Positions 25,169 to 34,063 of a stretch of DNA of 64,000 nt are shown here, in pieces. The notes below the pieces were generated by a model. The model was not told where the DNA came from. It worked only from the letters and a program-made list of their open reading frames with translations, and did no database searches. Numbering within the stretch: the first letter of the stretch is position 1; the number at the start of each line of letters is the position of its first letter. The position numbers and the translations under genes were made by a program. Source of the stretch: Actinoplanes sp. L3-i22 (GTDB lineage Bacteria > Actinomycetota > Actinomycetes > Mycobacteriales > Micromonosporaceae); NCBI RefSeq assembly GCF_019704555.1, contig NZ_AP024745.1, positions 5,154,501 to 5,218,500 of the forward strand. The letters are read 5' to 3'.

Positions 25169-25765
25169 ATGCGAATTCTGCTCGTCGGGGCCACCGGCAC
25201 GCTCGGCACGGCCCTGCACAAGGAACTGTCCGGCCGCGGCCACGAGGTCCTGGCCGTCGCCCGCACCGGCGGCGACCTGCGCTACGACGTCACCGACCCG
25301 GCCCAGGTCACCGCGCTGTACGAGCGCGCCGGCCGGCTCGACGCGGTGGTCAGCGCGGCCGGCCACGTGCCGTACAAGCCGGTCGTCGAGATGACCCCGG
25401 AGGACTACCTGGCCGCGTTCCACGGCAAGGTGCTCAGCCAGATCGACCTGGTCCGCCAGGGCGTGCCCCGGATCGCCGAGCGCGGGTCGTTCACGCTGAT
25501 CACCGGCGTGCTGGCCCGCGAGCCGATCCCGACCGGCAGCGCCGCCTCGATGGCCAACGGCGCGGTGGAGGCGTTCGTCCGGGCGGCCGCCATCGAGATC
25601 GCCCCGCAGCGGGTCAACGCGGTCAGCCCGACGGTGTTCACCGAGAGCCTCGACGCGTACGGCGCGTTCTTCCCGGGCATGGAGCCGGTCGACCTGGCCC
25701 GCGTCACGCAGGCGTTCGTCCGCAGCGTCGAGGGCGCGCAGACCGGGCAGGTCTACGCGCTCTGA
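25169..25765 (+). CDS. Short SDR-like protein (PRK07578-type), no YxxxK
   Basis: This 198-aa compact Rossmann protein begins MRILLVGATGTLGTALHKEL. It keeps VSAAGHVPY, FTLITGVLAREPIP and a C-terminus RVNAVSPTVFTESLDAYGAF typical of a small SDR branch. The active-site region reads TGSAASMANGAVEAF, so neither tyrosine nor lysine of YxxxK is present. The reaction is unknown. The 3' end overlaps the convergent NTF2-like gene by 13 bases. Confidence 0.87.
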   Translation: MRILLVGATGTLGTALHKELSGRGHEVLAVARTGGDLRYDVTDPAQVTALYERAGRLDAVVSAAGHVPYKPVVEMTPEDYLAAFHGKVLSQIDLVRQGVPRIAERGSFTLITGVLAREPIPTGSAASMANGAVEAFVRAAAIEIAPQRVNAVSPTVFTESLDAYGAFFPGMEPVDLARVTQAFVRSVEGAQTGQVYAL

Positions 25766-26148
25766 GCGGCTTCCTTCCGGATCTGGTCGAACTGCGCGTT
25801 CATCGCCTCGGCCAGCGCCTGTGCCGCCGACAGCGGGCGGACCATCACGGTCAGCTCGTCGATCAGCCCGTGCTCGTCGAGGTGCAGGAAGTCGCAGCCG
25901 CTCAGGGCCTTGCCGCCGACGGTGGCCTCGAAGACCAGCGCGTGGTCGCGCTCGTCGGCGCCGGCCAGCTCGCGCACGTACCGGAAGTCCTCGAAGACCC
26001 GCAGCACGCCGCGCAGGATCGCCGCGGTGATGGCCTTACCCGGGTACGGCTTGAACGCGACCGGGCTGGTGAACACCACGTTCTCGGCCAGCAGCGCCTC
26101 GATCGCGGCGGTGTCGCGGGCCTCGACCGCGTCCCGGAATGCCTTCAT
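25753..26148 (-). CDS. SnoaL/NTF2-like protein
   Basis: This 131-aa cone-shaped NTF2-like fold protein contains AFRDAVEARDTAAIEALLAE, VVFTSPVAFKPYPG and SGCDFLHLDEHGLIDELTVM. The family includes small isomerases, cyclases and ligand-binding proteins; no specific activity can be read from the sequence. It lies 10 bases downstream of the PPOX-type oxidoreductase gene on the same strand, so the two are an operon. Confidence 0.88.
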   Translation of the reverse strand: MKAFRDAVEARDTAAIEALLAENVVFTSPVAFKPYPGKAITAAILRGVLRVFEDFRYVRELAGADERDHALVFEATVGGKALSGCDFLHLDEHGLIDELTVMVRPLSAAQALAEAMNAQFDQIRKEAAQSA

Positions 26149-26158
26149 GACCTGCTCC

Positions 26159-26539
26159 TCAGAGGGTGATGACGATGCCGACGGCGGCCGGGCGCTTGAT
26201 GTGGAACAGCCGGCTGAGCGTGCCGCCGATCCGCGCCGAGACGTAGCGGCCCTCCAGCAGGCGGCGCGCCCGGTCGGTCTCCGAGTCCGGCAGCAGCACC
26301 GCGGTGCCGCTGACCGTCTGGGCGCCCGGCGGCACCTTCCCGCGCAGGTCGCAGGCGGTGATCTCGACGCGCGGGTTGTTGCGGATCCGCTTGACCTTCC
26401 AGGCGTCGGCGGCCGACACGGTGGTGATGGTGTTGCCCTCGGCCACGTGCCACACCGCGGTCGGCACCGGCGTGCCGTCCTTGCGGAACGTGATCAGGCT
26501 GATCTGCTTGCTGGCGGCGATCTCCGCGGGGACGGTCAT
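26159..26539 (-). CDS. PPOX-class probable F420-dependent oxidoreductase
   Basis: This split-barrel flavin/F420-binding protein of 126 aa contains AEIAASKQISLITFRKDGTP, VPTAVWHVAEGNTI, and KVKRIRNNPRVEITACDLRG. Those are the strands that form the cofactor pocket in the PPOX/F420 family. It would reduce small organic substrates in the cytosol. The start ATG 26537-26539 has TATGAT six bases before it and no ribosome-binding site. It is divergent from the PaaK-like ligase, 46 bases away. Confidence 0.88.
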   Translation of the reverse strand: MTVPAEIAASKQISLITFRKDGTPVPTAVWHVAEGNTITTVSAADAWKVKRIRNNPRVEITACDLRGKVPPGAQTVSGTAVLLPDSETDRARRLLEGRYVSARIGGTLSRLFHIKRPAAVGIVITL

Positions 26540-26551
26540 GACGCGATCATA
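26540..26551 (-). promoter_or_regulatory. Leaderless -10 element
   Basis: TATGAT, close to the consensus, is followed by six bases and ATG 26539. Confidence 0.5.
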
Positions 26552-26585
26552 GGGTCGTCCCCACTCGAAGCGACGAGGTGTCACG

Positions 26586-27947
26586 ATGACCGATCCGCTG
26601 GCCCTGTTCCGCGCGATGGCCGAGACCGTGCCCGCCTACCAGGACTTCCTCCGTGAGCAGGGCGTCGACCCGGGCGCGGTGCGCACGCTCGGCCAGATTC
26701 CGCTGATGACAAAACAGAACTACCACCTGAGGTACGGCCTGGAGCGGCGCTGCCCGGGTGGCAGTCTGCGCGGGGCCGACATGGTGGCGGTCTCGTCCGG
26801 CTCGTCGGGCCGCCCGACCGTCTGGCCGCGCTCGATCCGCGACGAGCTGGTGGTCGCCGAGCGGTTCGAGCAGGTGCTGGTCGGCGGTTTCCGGGCGGGG
26901 GAGCGCAGCACCCTGGCGGTGATCTGTTTCGCGCTCGGCAACTGGGTCGGCGGCATGTACACCACGGCGGCCTGCCGGCATCTGGCCGCGCAGGGGCACC
27001 CGATCACGGTGGCCACGCCCGGCAACGACGTCGCCGAGATCCTGCGCGTGGTCGGCGAGCTGGGGCCGCTGTTCGACCAGGTGGTGCTGCTCGGCTATCC
27101 GCCGTTCGTGAAGAACGTCATCGATGCGGGTTCGGGCTGGGCGCCGTACCAAATCAAGCTTGTTCTTGCTGGTGAGGTTTTCAGCGAGCAATGGCGGGAC
27201 CTGGTCGCGGCGCGGGCCGGGATCACTGATCCGGTGACCGATGTCGCCGCGCTCTACGGCACGGCCGACGCCGGCGTGCTGGGCAATGAGACCCCCTTGA
27301 GCGTACGGATCCGCAGGTTCCTGGCCGAGCGACCGGACGTCGCGACGCCGCTGTTCGGGGATGCGCGCCTGCCGACGCTGGTCCAGTACGACCCGGGCGC
27401 GCGGTTCTTCGAGGCGGTCGGCTCGACGCTGGCGTTCACCGCGGACGGGGGCGTGCCGATGGTCCGCTACCACATCGCCGACGAGGGTGGCGTGCTCGGC
27501 CGCGCCGAACTGGTCGGGCTGTGCCGCGAGCACGGCTTCGATCCCGGTGACGGGCCGGACCTGCCGTTCGTCTACCTGTTCGGGCGTTCGCTGTTCACGG
27601 TGTCGTTCTTCGGCGCGAACGTCTACCCGGAGAACGTCACGGTCGGCCTGGAGCGCCCGCACATCGCCGACCGGGTCACCGGCAGGTTCGTGCTGCGCAG
27701 CGTCGAGGACGCCGACCGGGACCGCCGGCTGGCCCTGGCCGTGGAGCTGGCCCCGGACGTGCCCGCCGGCGCGGACCTGGCGGCCGAGGTGGCCGCCTCG
27801 GTGCGCGCCGAGCTGCTGCGGCTCAACAGCGAGTTCGCGCACTACGTGCCCGCGGACTACCAGCTGCCGGTGGTCGAGCTGCGGCCCGCCGGCGACCCGG
27901 AGTTCTTCCCGCCGGGCGTGAAGCACCGCTATACGCGCCCGTCCTGA
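26586..27947 (+). CDS. Phenylacetate-CoA-ligase-like (PaaK family) adenylating enzyme
   Basis: The 453-aa enzyme is of the AMP-binding PaaK/F390-synthetase group. The phosphate loop is VSSGSSGRPTVWPRS (about 63-77), the adenine-binding turn includes ALYGTADAG, and the hinge region has VYLFGRSLFTVSFFGANVYP. These enzymes activate aryl or acyl acids with ATP and transfer them to CoA or another acceptor. The substrate is unknown. GAGGTGTCACG precedes the ATG. Confidence 0.9.
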   Translation: MTDPLALFRAMAETVPAYQDFLREQGVDPGAVRTLGQIPLMTKQNYHLRYGLERRCPGGSLRGADMVAVSSGSSGRPTVWPRSIRDELVVAERFEQVLVGGFRAGERSTLAVICFALGNWVGGMYTTAACRHLAAQGHPITVATPGNDVAEILRVVGELGPLFDQVVLLGYPPFVKNVIDAGSGWAPYQIKLVLAGEVFSEQWRDLVAARAGITDPVTDVAALYGTADAGVLGNETPLSVRIRRFLAERPDVATPLFGDARLPTLVQYDPGARFFEAVGSTLAFTADGGVPMVRYHIADEGGVLGRAELVGLCREHGFDPGDGPDLPFVYLFGRSLFTVSFFGANVYPENVTVGLERPHIADRVTGRFVLRSVEDADRDRRLALAVELAPDVPAGADLAAEVAASVRAELLRLNSEFAHYVPADYQLPVVELRPAGDPEFFPPGVKHRYTRPS

Positions 27948-27964
27948 CAGTCCATGGTTCCGGA

Positions 27965-27993
27965 ATTGCAAAGACTCGTCCAAGTATTGCAAA
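27965..27993. promoter_or_regulatory. Direct repeats of ATTGCAAA upstream of a glycoside hydrolase
   Basis: ATTGCAAA occurs at 27965 and 27986, exactly 21 bases (two helical turns) apart, in an AT-rich patch. TTGCAA is itself a palindrome, so two regulator dimers could bind on one DNA face. The site is 50 bases before the GH71/99-like gene. Confidence 0.45.
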
Positions 27994-28043
27994 CATGTGT
28001 CCGCGCTGTAACGATGGCCATCAATCGATGACAGGAGTTCCGC

Positions 28044-29711
28044 ATGGCCGTCTCCCGGCGCACCCTGCTGTCCACCGCCGCCCTGGCACCCGCCGCGATC
28101 GCCCTGACCGGCGCGGATCCGGCCAGCGCCGCCTCCCCGCCCGGCGACGTCGTCGGCAAGATCAGCGTCGGCTACCAGGGCTGGTTCGCCTGCCCCGGCG
28201 ACGGCGCCCCGATCGGCGGCTGGTGGCACTGGAGCCGGGACCGGTTCCAGCCGCCGTCGACGGGCAACACCACGATCGTGTCCTGGCCGGACGTGCGCGA
28301 CTACACGCACACGTACCCGACGGCGTACCCGAATCTCGGCGGTGGCGGCCCGGCCGCGCTGTTCTCCTCCTACGACCAGCAGACCGTCGACGTCCACTTC
28401 GACTGGATGAAGACGTACGGCATCGACACCGCCGCGCTGCAGCGGTTCAACCCGTTCGGCGACGAGGGCCCGACCCGCGACGCGATGGCCCAGAAGGTGC
28501 GGGCCGCCGCCGAGCGCACCGGCCGCAAGTTCTACGTCATGTACGACATCAGCGGCTGGGCGAACATGCAGTCCGAGCTGAAGACCGACTGGACGACCAA
28601 GATGTCCGCGCACGCCGCGTCGGGCGCCTACGCCCGGCAGAACGGCAAACCGGTCGTCTGCGTCTGGGGCTTCGGCTTCAACGACGACAACCACAACTTC
28701 AGCCCGGCCGCCTGCCTCGACGTGATCAACTGGTTCAAGGCGCAGGGCTGCTACGTGATCGGCGGCGTGCCCACCTACTGGCGGGAGGGCAAGAACGACA
28801 GCCGCGCCGGATACCTGGACGTCTACCACGCACTGAACATGATCTCGCCGTGGATGGTCGGCCGCACCGGCGACCTGGCCGGGCTCGACTGGTTCTACAC
28901 CAACGTCAACACCGCCGACCAGGCCGACTGCAACGCCCGCGGCATCGACTACCAGCCGTGCGTACTGCCCGGCGACCTGTCCGCCGGGCACCGCCGGCAC
29001 GGCGACTTCTACTGGCGCAGCGTCTACAACATGGTCCGGCTCGGCGCGCAGGGCCTCTACGTGTCGATGTTCGACGAGTTCAACGAGGGCAACCAGATCG
29101 CCAAGACCGCCGAGACGGCCGCGTCCGTGCCGGCCGGGACCGGGATCCGGGCGCTCGACGAGGACGGGACGTTCTGCTCGGCCGACTACTACCTGCGGAT
29201 CACCACCGACGCGGGGAAGATGTTGAAGGGGCAGATCGGGCTCACCGCCGTACGGCCGACGTCTCCGACGACCGGGACCACGCCGCCGCCGCAACCGACC
29301 GGCGACCTCGCGCGGGGCCGCGGCACCGCCGCGAGTGGGTGGACGCAGAACTATGTCCCGGCGAACGTGGTCGACGGGGACGCCGGCAGTTACTGGGAGA
29401 GCGTCAACAACGCGTTTCCGCAGTGGTTCCAGGTCGACCTGGGCTCGGCGGTGACGGTCGGCCGGGTGGTGCTGAAGCTGCCGGCGTCGTGGGGGGCGCG
29501 GACCCAGACGCTCGCGGTGGCCGGCAGTGTGGACGGCGCCGCGTTCGCGACGCTGTCCGGGTCGGCGGGGCGCTCCTTCGACCCGGCCTCGGCGAATACC
29601 GTGTCGGTCACCTTTTCGGCCGGGACGGTCCGCTACCTGCGGGTCACGTTCACCGCGAACACCGGCTGGCCGGCCGGGCAGCTCTCCACCCTGGAGGCCT
29701 ACGCGAACTAG
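28044..29711 (+). CDS. Secreted GH71/99-like glycosidase with C-terminal discoidin (CBM32-like) domain
   Basis: The 555-aa protein has a Tat signal (VSRRTLLSTAALAPAAIALT). The GH71/99-like catalytic domain spans about 35-395, with VGYQGWFACPGDG, WWHWSRDRF, KFYVMYDISGW, VCVWGFGFNDDNH and SMFDEFNEGNQI; acidic residues in the last are candidate catalysts. A Thr/Pro linker (about 405-420) leads to a discoidin/F5-8C domain (VVDGDAGSYWES to LEAYAN). It probably trims plant or fungal glycans. AGGAGTTCCGC is the ribosome-binding site. Confidence 0.9.
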   Translation: MAVSRRTLLSTAALAPAAIALTGADPASAASPPGDVVGKISVGYQGWFACPGDGAPIGGWWHWSRDRFQPPSTGNTTIVSWPDVRDYTHTYPTAYPNLGGGGPAALFSSYDQQTVDVHFDWMKTYGIDTAALQRFNPFGDEGPTRDAMAQKVRAAAERTGRKFYVMYDISGWANMQSELKTDWTTKMSAHAASGAYARQNGKPVVCVWGFGFNDDNHNFSPAACLDVINWFKAQGCYVIGGVPTYWREGKNDSRAGYLDVYHALNMISPWMVGRTGDLAGLDWFYTNVNTADQADCNARGIDYQPCVLPGDLSAGHRRHGDFYWRSVYNMVRLGAQGLYVSMFDEFNEGNQIAKTAETAASVPAGTGIRALDEDGTFCSADYYLRITTDAGKMLKGQIGLTAVRPTSPTTGTTPPPQPTGDLARGRGTAASGWTQNYVPANVVDGDAGSYWESVNNAFPQWFQVDLGSAVTVGRVVLKLPASWGARTQTLAVAGSVDGAAFATLSGSAGRSFDPASANTVSVTFSAGTVRYLRVTFTANTGWPAGQLSTLEAYAN

Positions 29712-32700
29712 CTACCTTCCGTCGGCGAGGCGCGTGGGGCATCGGACAGCGGAGTCTGGCCGGGCAGGTCCCGCCGGACGTTGTCCACGATTCGCCACGC
29801 GGTCAATGGTTGCGCGGCGATGCGGGATCGGGCCTGCGCGAGCCGGTCCACCAGCCCCGTCCGGCCCGCCACCGTTGATCCGGCCTGGTCGCCGAAGGCC
29901 CGCAGCAGCGTCGTCGTGTGGTACAGGTAGGCCCGGCACTGGGCCACTGCGGGGTCGTCCGGCGCCTGCAGAATCAGGTTCTCCAGCGGATCGGCGACGG
30001 CCGGGCACTCGCCGGCCCGGGCGATCCACGCGATCACCGTGCTTGCGGCGCCTGCTGCCTCGGCCTCGCGCAGCTGCGCCGGCAGGATCGTCGCGAGATC
30101 GTCGGCGACCAGCCGGGTGGCGAGCCGACCGAAGTCGCTCTGGCCGCTCAGCGAGCTGAGCGTGGCCAGGTCGACCACGGTGCGCAGCAGCTCGCGGGGT
30201 CGGCCGCCGGACAGGGCGTGGCACAGCCAGAGGAACGGTTGCGGCATCACGATCCCGCGCAGTTCCAGCAGCTGACCGGCCTCCGCGACGGACAGTGGCG
30301 AGACCACCACCACCCTGGTGAAAGCGCTGTCGAAGGTGGTCCGGACCCCGAGGGCGCGCTGGTCGAACGCGGCCAGCGCGTCCTCGGAGACGGCCACCAC
30401 GAAGAAGCAGCCGGGAACGTTGAAGGTGGCCTTCAAGTCGTTGAGGAACTGCTCGGCGTCGGCGGGGGACGCCATCTTGTCCAGCTCGTCGATGCCGATC
30501 ACGATGCGGTTGCCGCGCGAGCGTCGCTCCAGCGCGGCCTGTTCGAGCAGCGCCCGGAACTGAGCCACCAGCTCCGGATAGGTCCGCAGGTTCTCGGTGC
30601 GCTGAACGCTGCCCTCGGTGGAGACCTCGAAGCCGCCGGGCAGGCTGATCTTGCCGGCGGCCTTCTCCGAACGCGCCGACTGATATCGCAACTCCTGGAG
30701 ATATCCGGCGGCCGCCAGCGCCGACTCGCTGCCGGCCCGGCGAGCCGGCCGGCCCCGCCTGGCCGACCACAGGATCGGCGCGGCGATCAACGCGCCGCCG
30801 AGCAGGAGCACCGGGATCCGCGGCTCCGTCACGATCCCGGTGAACCATCGGGACAGAAGTTCGCCGAACAGCGTGGCGACGATGAGAGCGGCGCCGACGG
30901 CCGGCACCACGACCGTGATCATCGTCCCGGCCAGCCGCCGGCGCCGACCGGCCAGAGCCGGATCGCCCGCGGCGTCCGGGTTGAGCCGGACACACAGCTC
31001 GCTGAAGAGATGCACCAGGAACTCGCGCCGCTCGTACGCCGTCGGCGCCGTGACCAGGAGCAGGACGTCCTGCTCGGCGGTCCGGAACCCCTCGCCGCAG
31101 AACCGCTGCAACAGGGCGCTCTTGCCGGCGCCGCGGGGACCGCTGATCCCGATGCTTGCCGAGGTGAGATTACGCAGCGTCCACTCGACCTGCGTCGCGG
31201 CGGCCCGGTCCACGAGCTGGTCCGAGCGGCTGACCTCACCCAACCGGGACGGATCCAGCGCGGGAAGGGCCGCGTCATGTTCGTCGCGGCCGGCCCGCAA
31301 CCGGGCGCGGATCAGTGGCAGGACACCGTCGCGGGCCAGCGCGGCGATCCAGTCCCGGTGCGCCTGGATCGCCGCCTCGTGATAGCGCCGGGTGCCCGGG
31401 GTGGGGCTCGGCCACCGTTCCGGGTCGGTGGATCGCAGACCGCGTGCGGCCTCGAGGTACGGACGGGCCCTGCGCCGCAGGAACACCAGGAACGGCGCGG
31501 CGATGCCACAGCCCACGGCCGCACCGTAGAGCCACGGGTTGTCGGCGGGTTCGTCCGAGACGGCCGCCAGCAGCCAGGCGAGCGCGGTCCACGAGGCGGC
31601 CGCGGCCCCGTAGGCCCGCAGCCGGGTCTGCGGCCGGACACCCGCCGACGATTCCGTGCCCGGCAGCGCGCCCCGGACGAGGACGATCAGGATCGCCAGG
31701 ACCAGTAGGAGCGGGACGATGGATGCGCCCACCACCACGGCGGCCATGGCGGCGAGTGCGTAAGGCGACCTGCCGAAGGTCAGCACCACGCCGGTGACCA
31801 CACCGCAGGCCATCAGGACGAGCAGGATCTCCGGGCGGAGGTTGATCGCCGCCAGGGTGGTGAGCGCGATGCCGATGCAGGCGTGGGCGAGGATCGCGTA
31901 GGCCCGGCCCGGGACCGACCAGTACCGCGGCACGGTGGCCCCGACCAGGCTGTTCCGGGCCTCCAGGAACCGGGTGTGCCGTGCCTCGCCGGCCTCGGCG
32001 ATGGACGCCGACCGGGCGTCCAGGGCCCGGCGCGCGAACTCCCGCACCTCTGCGCGCCGCGTCCCGGCGGCGTCCAGGCCGATGTAGGCGGCCGCCTCGG
32101 GCATCTGCAGCACCTCGTCGAGAAGCTGCTCGGCCGCGGTATCCAGGGACGTCACGGGCCGCTCGGCCTGGTCGGCGAAGAAGGCCAGGACCGCCGGATG
32201 GCGGAACCGATAGACTTCGTTGTCGCGCACCAGAACACCGGCGCGGACCGCCTCCGCCAGGAAGGCACGCCAGCGGAGCGGAATCGCCTGCGAGGCGGTG
32301 AGGCTCAGCCGCACGGTGAGGTATCGCCCCCACCGGGTGCCGTCGAGAAGCACCACGGCGAACGACACGACCGCGAGGCCGGCGATGTCCCACGATCCGC
32401 TACCCGGGGTGAACGACCAGAAGACCGTCGTCACCCCGGCCACGGCGGCGGACGACAGCAACGCGGCGGCCCGCTCGTCCCGGTGCCCGCTGTACCACGG
32501 GTCCCCGAATAGGACGGCGAGTCCGGCCGCGGACGGCAGCAACAGCAGCAGACGCCCCACCGGCAGGTCGGTCAGACTCGCCATGATGACGGCGAGCACA
32601 CCGAGCCCAGCCGCGGCGGGCCACAGCCGGGGCCGGAGCGGTTGCGCCACGGGCCGCCGCTCCGCCATGTCGAACACGACGAGCCCGATCAGCGGCGCCG

Positions 32701-33955
32701 CCAGCACGAGAAGCCACCACCAGGAGCGGGCCACGACCCCGGCGGCCAGCAGCGCGGCCGGCAGGCCAACTGCTCTCGGCCAGCCGGACCATCGTCCGGC
32801 GTCGGGCAGGATCTCGATGAGCCGGGTCCAGCTGAGTTCCGGCACCCGGGCGGCTCGCATCGCCTGCCCGAGGCGGCTCAGCCGGCGTCGGGTGTCGTCC
32901 GGCAGCGCGACGGTCCACCGGTCGTACAGCACGGAACCGACCGCCTCCGGGTCGGGCTGGCCGCACAGGGGTGACGGATCCGCCGCCGGCTGCCAGAACG
33001 TCTCCACCGCCAGGCTGGCGATCCCGGGGCTGGACAGGGCCGTCGCGAGGGGTCCGTGCGGGTCGGCACGCAACTCGTCGGTCACCTGCGCCCAATTCGG
33101 GCCCTGCCGCCGCAGATAGGCGATGAGCGCGTCGGTCCCGATCGGCCGGATCGATACCTGCAGGGCCCGGGGCAGCACCACCCGGTGTCGTTGCGTCAGG
33201 CGGGCCAGCTCATCGGTGCCGCAGGTCAGCACGAGCGCGCCGCTGTAGCCTTGCAGCGCCGTGACCGCGAGGTCGCGACGGCTCTCCGGCAACTCGTCCA
33301 GCCCGTCAAGGACCGGAAGCACATCCCCCTGGCGGACCAGCTGTTCGATGGCGCTCGCGGTGCCGACGGTCTGCTCGTCGCCCCGGACCGCGCGGGCCAC
33401 GAACGCGTCCAGCAGCTCGGCCGCCGGGTCCCAGGCGTGTGCGGGCAGCAGCACCGGGACCGGCACGTCGTCCGTGTCCCGAAGGTTGAGCAGGTCCTCC
33501 GCGAAGAGCGTGGCAAAGGCGGTCTTGCCCGATCCAGGACCGCCGTGGATGACCAGCCGGCGCTGGGGCAGTGCCAGGAACAGGCCTTGGACACCATTGC
33601 TGCCGGCGCCAGGAATGTCCGCCAGGGGCTCGTCGGCCTGCCACCCGAGCGGAATCGGTGGGCCGTTCGTGTGCAGGTCCCGCAGCGCGGCTTCGACCCG
33701 GCGAACGCTTTCCCGGGCAAGGGCGTCGCGGGTGGTGGACCGCCGCTGGACCGTCGAATGCGGTGATCCGGCCATGGTGACGAGCCGGCGCTGTGCCACC
33801 TCGCTCAGAACTATAGCGATGCCGATCGGTATGGCCAGCCACATCCACGAGTTGGTCCGAACGTCGACCAGCCCCGAGACCAAGGCGGCGATGGACATCG
33901 GGACCAGGACGGCCGACGTCACCAGCAGTGCTGTGGTTGACGTGAACCGGCGCAT
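29708..33955 (-). CDS. Giant membrane protein with NACHT-type and KAP-like P-loop NTPase modules
   Basis: In this 1,415-aa protein two N-terminal membrane helices (about 10-28 and 37-53) precede a NACHT-type NTPase. Its Walker A is HGGPGSGKTAFA (about 137-148) and its Walker B LPVLDGLDELPE (about 213-224). It ends with a winged-helix-like VYRFRHPAVLAFFADQ near 582-597. Membrane helices occur at about 395-540 and again at 685-825. A second NTPase follows, with Walker A SGPRGAGKSALL (about 938-949), two membrane helices inserted at about 1009-1033 and 1047-1065, and Walker B IVIGIDELDKM (about 1152-1162). A membrane insertion between Walker A and B is the hallmark of KAP NTPases. ATG 33953-33955 is the chosen start; GTG 33974 is alternative. 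Function unknown; both families include signalling and phage-defence proteins. It has no partner gene: the flanks are glycan-related. Confidence 0.85.
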   Translation of the reverse strand: MRRFTSTTALLVTSAVLVPMSIAALVSGLVDVRTNSWMWLAIPIGIAIVLSEVAQRRLVTMAGSPHSTVQRRSTTRDALARESVRRVEAALRDLHTNGPPIPLGWQADEPLADIPGAGSNGVQGLFLALPQRRLVIHGGPGSGKTAFATLFAEDLLNLRDTDDVPVPVLLPAHAWDPAAELLDAFVARAVRGDEQTVGTASAIEQLVRQGDVLPVLDGLDELPESRRDLAVTALQGYSGALVLTCGTDELARLTQRHRVVLPRALQVSIRPIGTDALIAYLRRQGPNWAQVTDELRADPHGPLATALSSPGIASLAVETFWQPAADPSPLCGQPDPEAVGSVLYDRWTVALPDDTRRRLSRLGQAMRAARVPELSWTRLIEILPDAGRWSGWPRAVGLPAALLAAGVVARSWWWLLVLAAPLIGLVVFDMAERRPVAQPLRPRLWPAAAGLGVLAVIMASLTDLPVGRLLLLLPSAAGLAVLFGDPWYSGHRDERAAALLSSAAVAGVTTVFWSFTPGSGSWDIAGLAVVSFAVVLLDGTRWGRYLTVRLSLTASQAIPLRWRAFLAEAVRAGVLVRDNEVYRFRHPAVLAFFADQAERPVTSLDTAAEQLLDEVLQMPEAAAYIGLDAAGTRRAEVREFARRALDARSASIAEAGEARHTRFLEARNSLVGATVPRYWSVPGRAYAILAHACIGIALTTLAAINLRPEILLVLMACGVVTGVVLTFGRSPYALAAMAAVVVGASIVPLLLVLAILIVLVRGALPGTESSAGVRPQTRLRAYGAAAASWTALAWLLAAVSDEPADNPWLYGAAVGCGIAAPFLVFLRRRARPYLEAARGLRSTDPERWPSPTPGTRRYHEAAIQAHRDWIAALARDGVLPLIRARLRAGRDEHDAALPALDPSRLGEVSRSDQLVDRAAATQVEWTLRNLTSASIGISGPRGAGKSALLQRFCGEGFRTAEQDVLLLVTAPTAYERREFLVHLFSELCVRLNPDAAGDPALAGRRRRLAGTMITVVVPAVGAALIVATLFGELLSRWFTGIVTEPRIPVLLLGGALIAAPILWSARRGRPARRAGSESALAAAGYLQELRYQSARSEKAAGKISLPGGFEVSTEGSVQRTENLRTYPELVAQFRALLEQAALERRSRGNRIVIGIDELDKMASPADAEQFLNDLKATFNVPGCFFVVAVSEDALAAFDQRALGVRTTFDSAFTRVVVVSPLSVAEAGQLLELRGIVMPQPFLWLCHALSGGRPRELLRTVVDLATLSSLSGQSDFGRLATRLVADDLATILPAQLREAEAAGAASTVIAWIARAGECPAVADPLENLILQAPDDPAVAQCRAYLYHTTTLLRAFGDQAGSTVAGRTGLVDRLAQARSRIAAQPLTAWRIVDNVRRDLPGQTPLSDAPRASPTEGS

Positions 33956-34063
33956 GCCGCCATGGTGGACGACCACCCGCCGAAGAGGAATCGCCCGATC
34001 AGCGCCGGAACAACGGCGCTTCGCGCGGTATCAGCACAGCGCCGCCGTGATGGGATGATCACC

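Noticed and set aside
26547..29294. A 915-codon minus-strand frame opposite the PaaK-like and GH71/99-like genes
   Set aside because: Its Arg/Val/Gly-rich composition has no domains, and the plus-strand genes are convincing.
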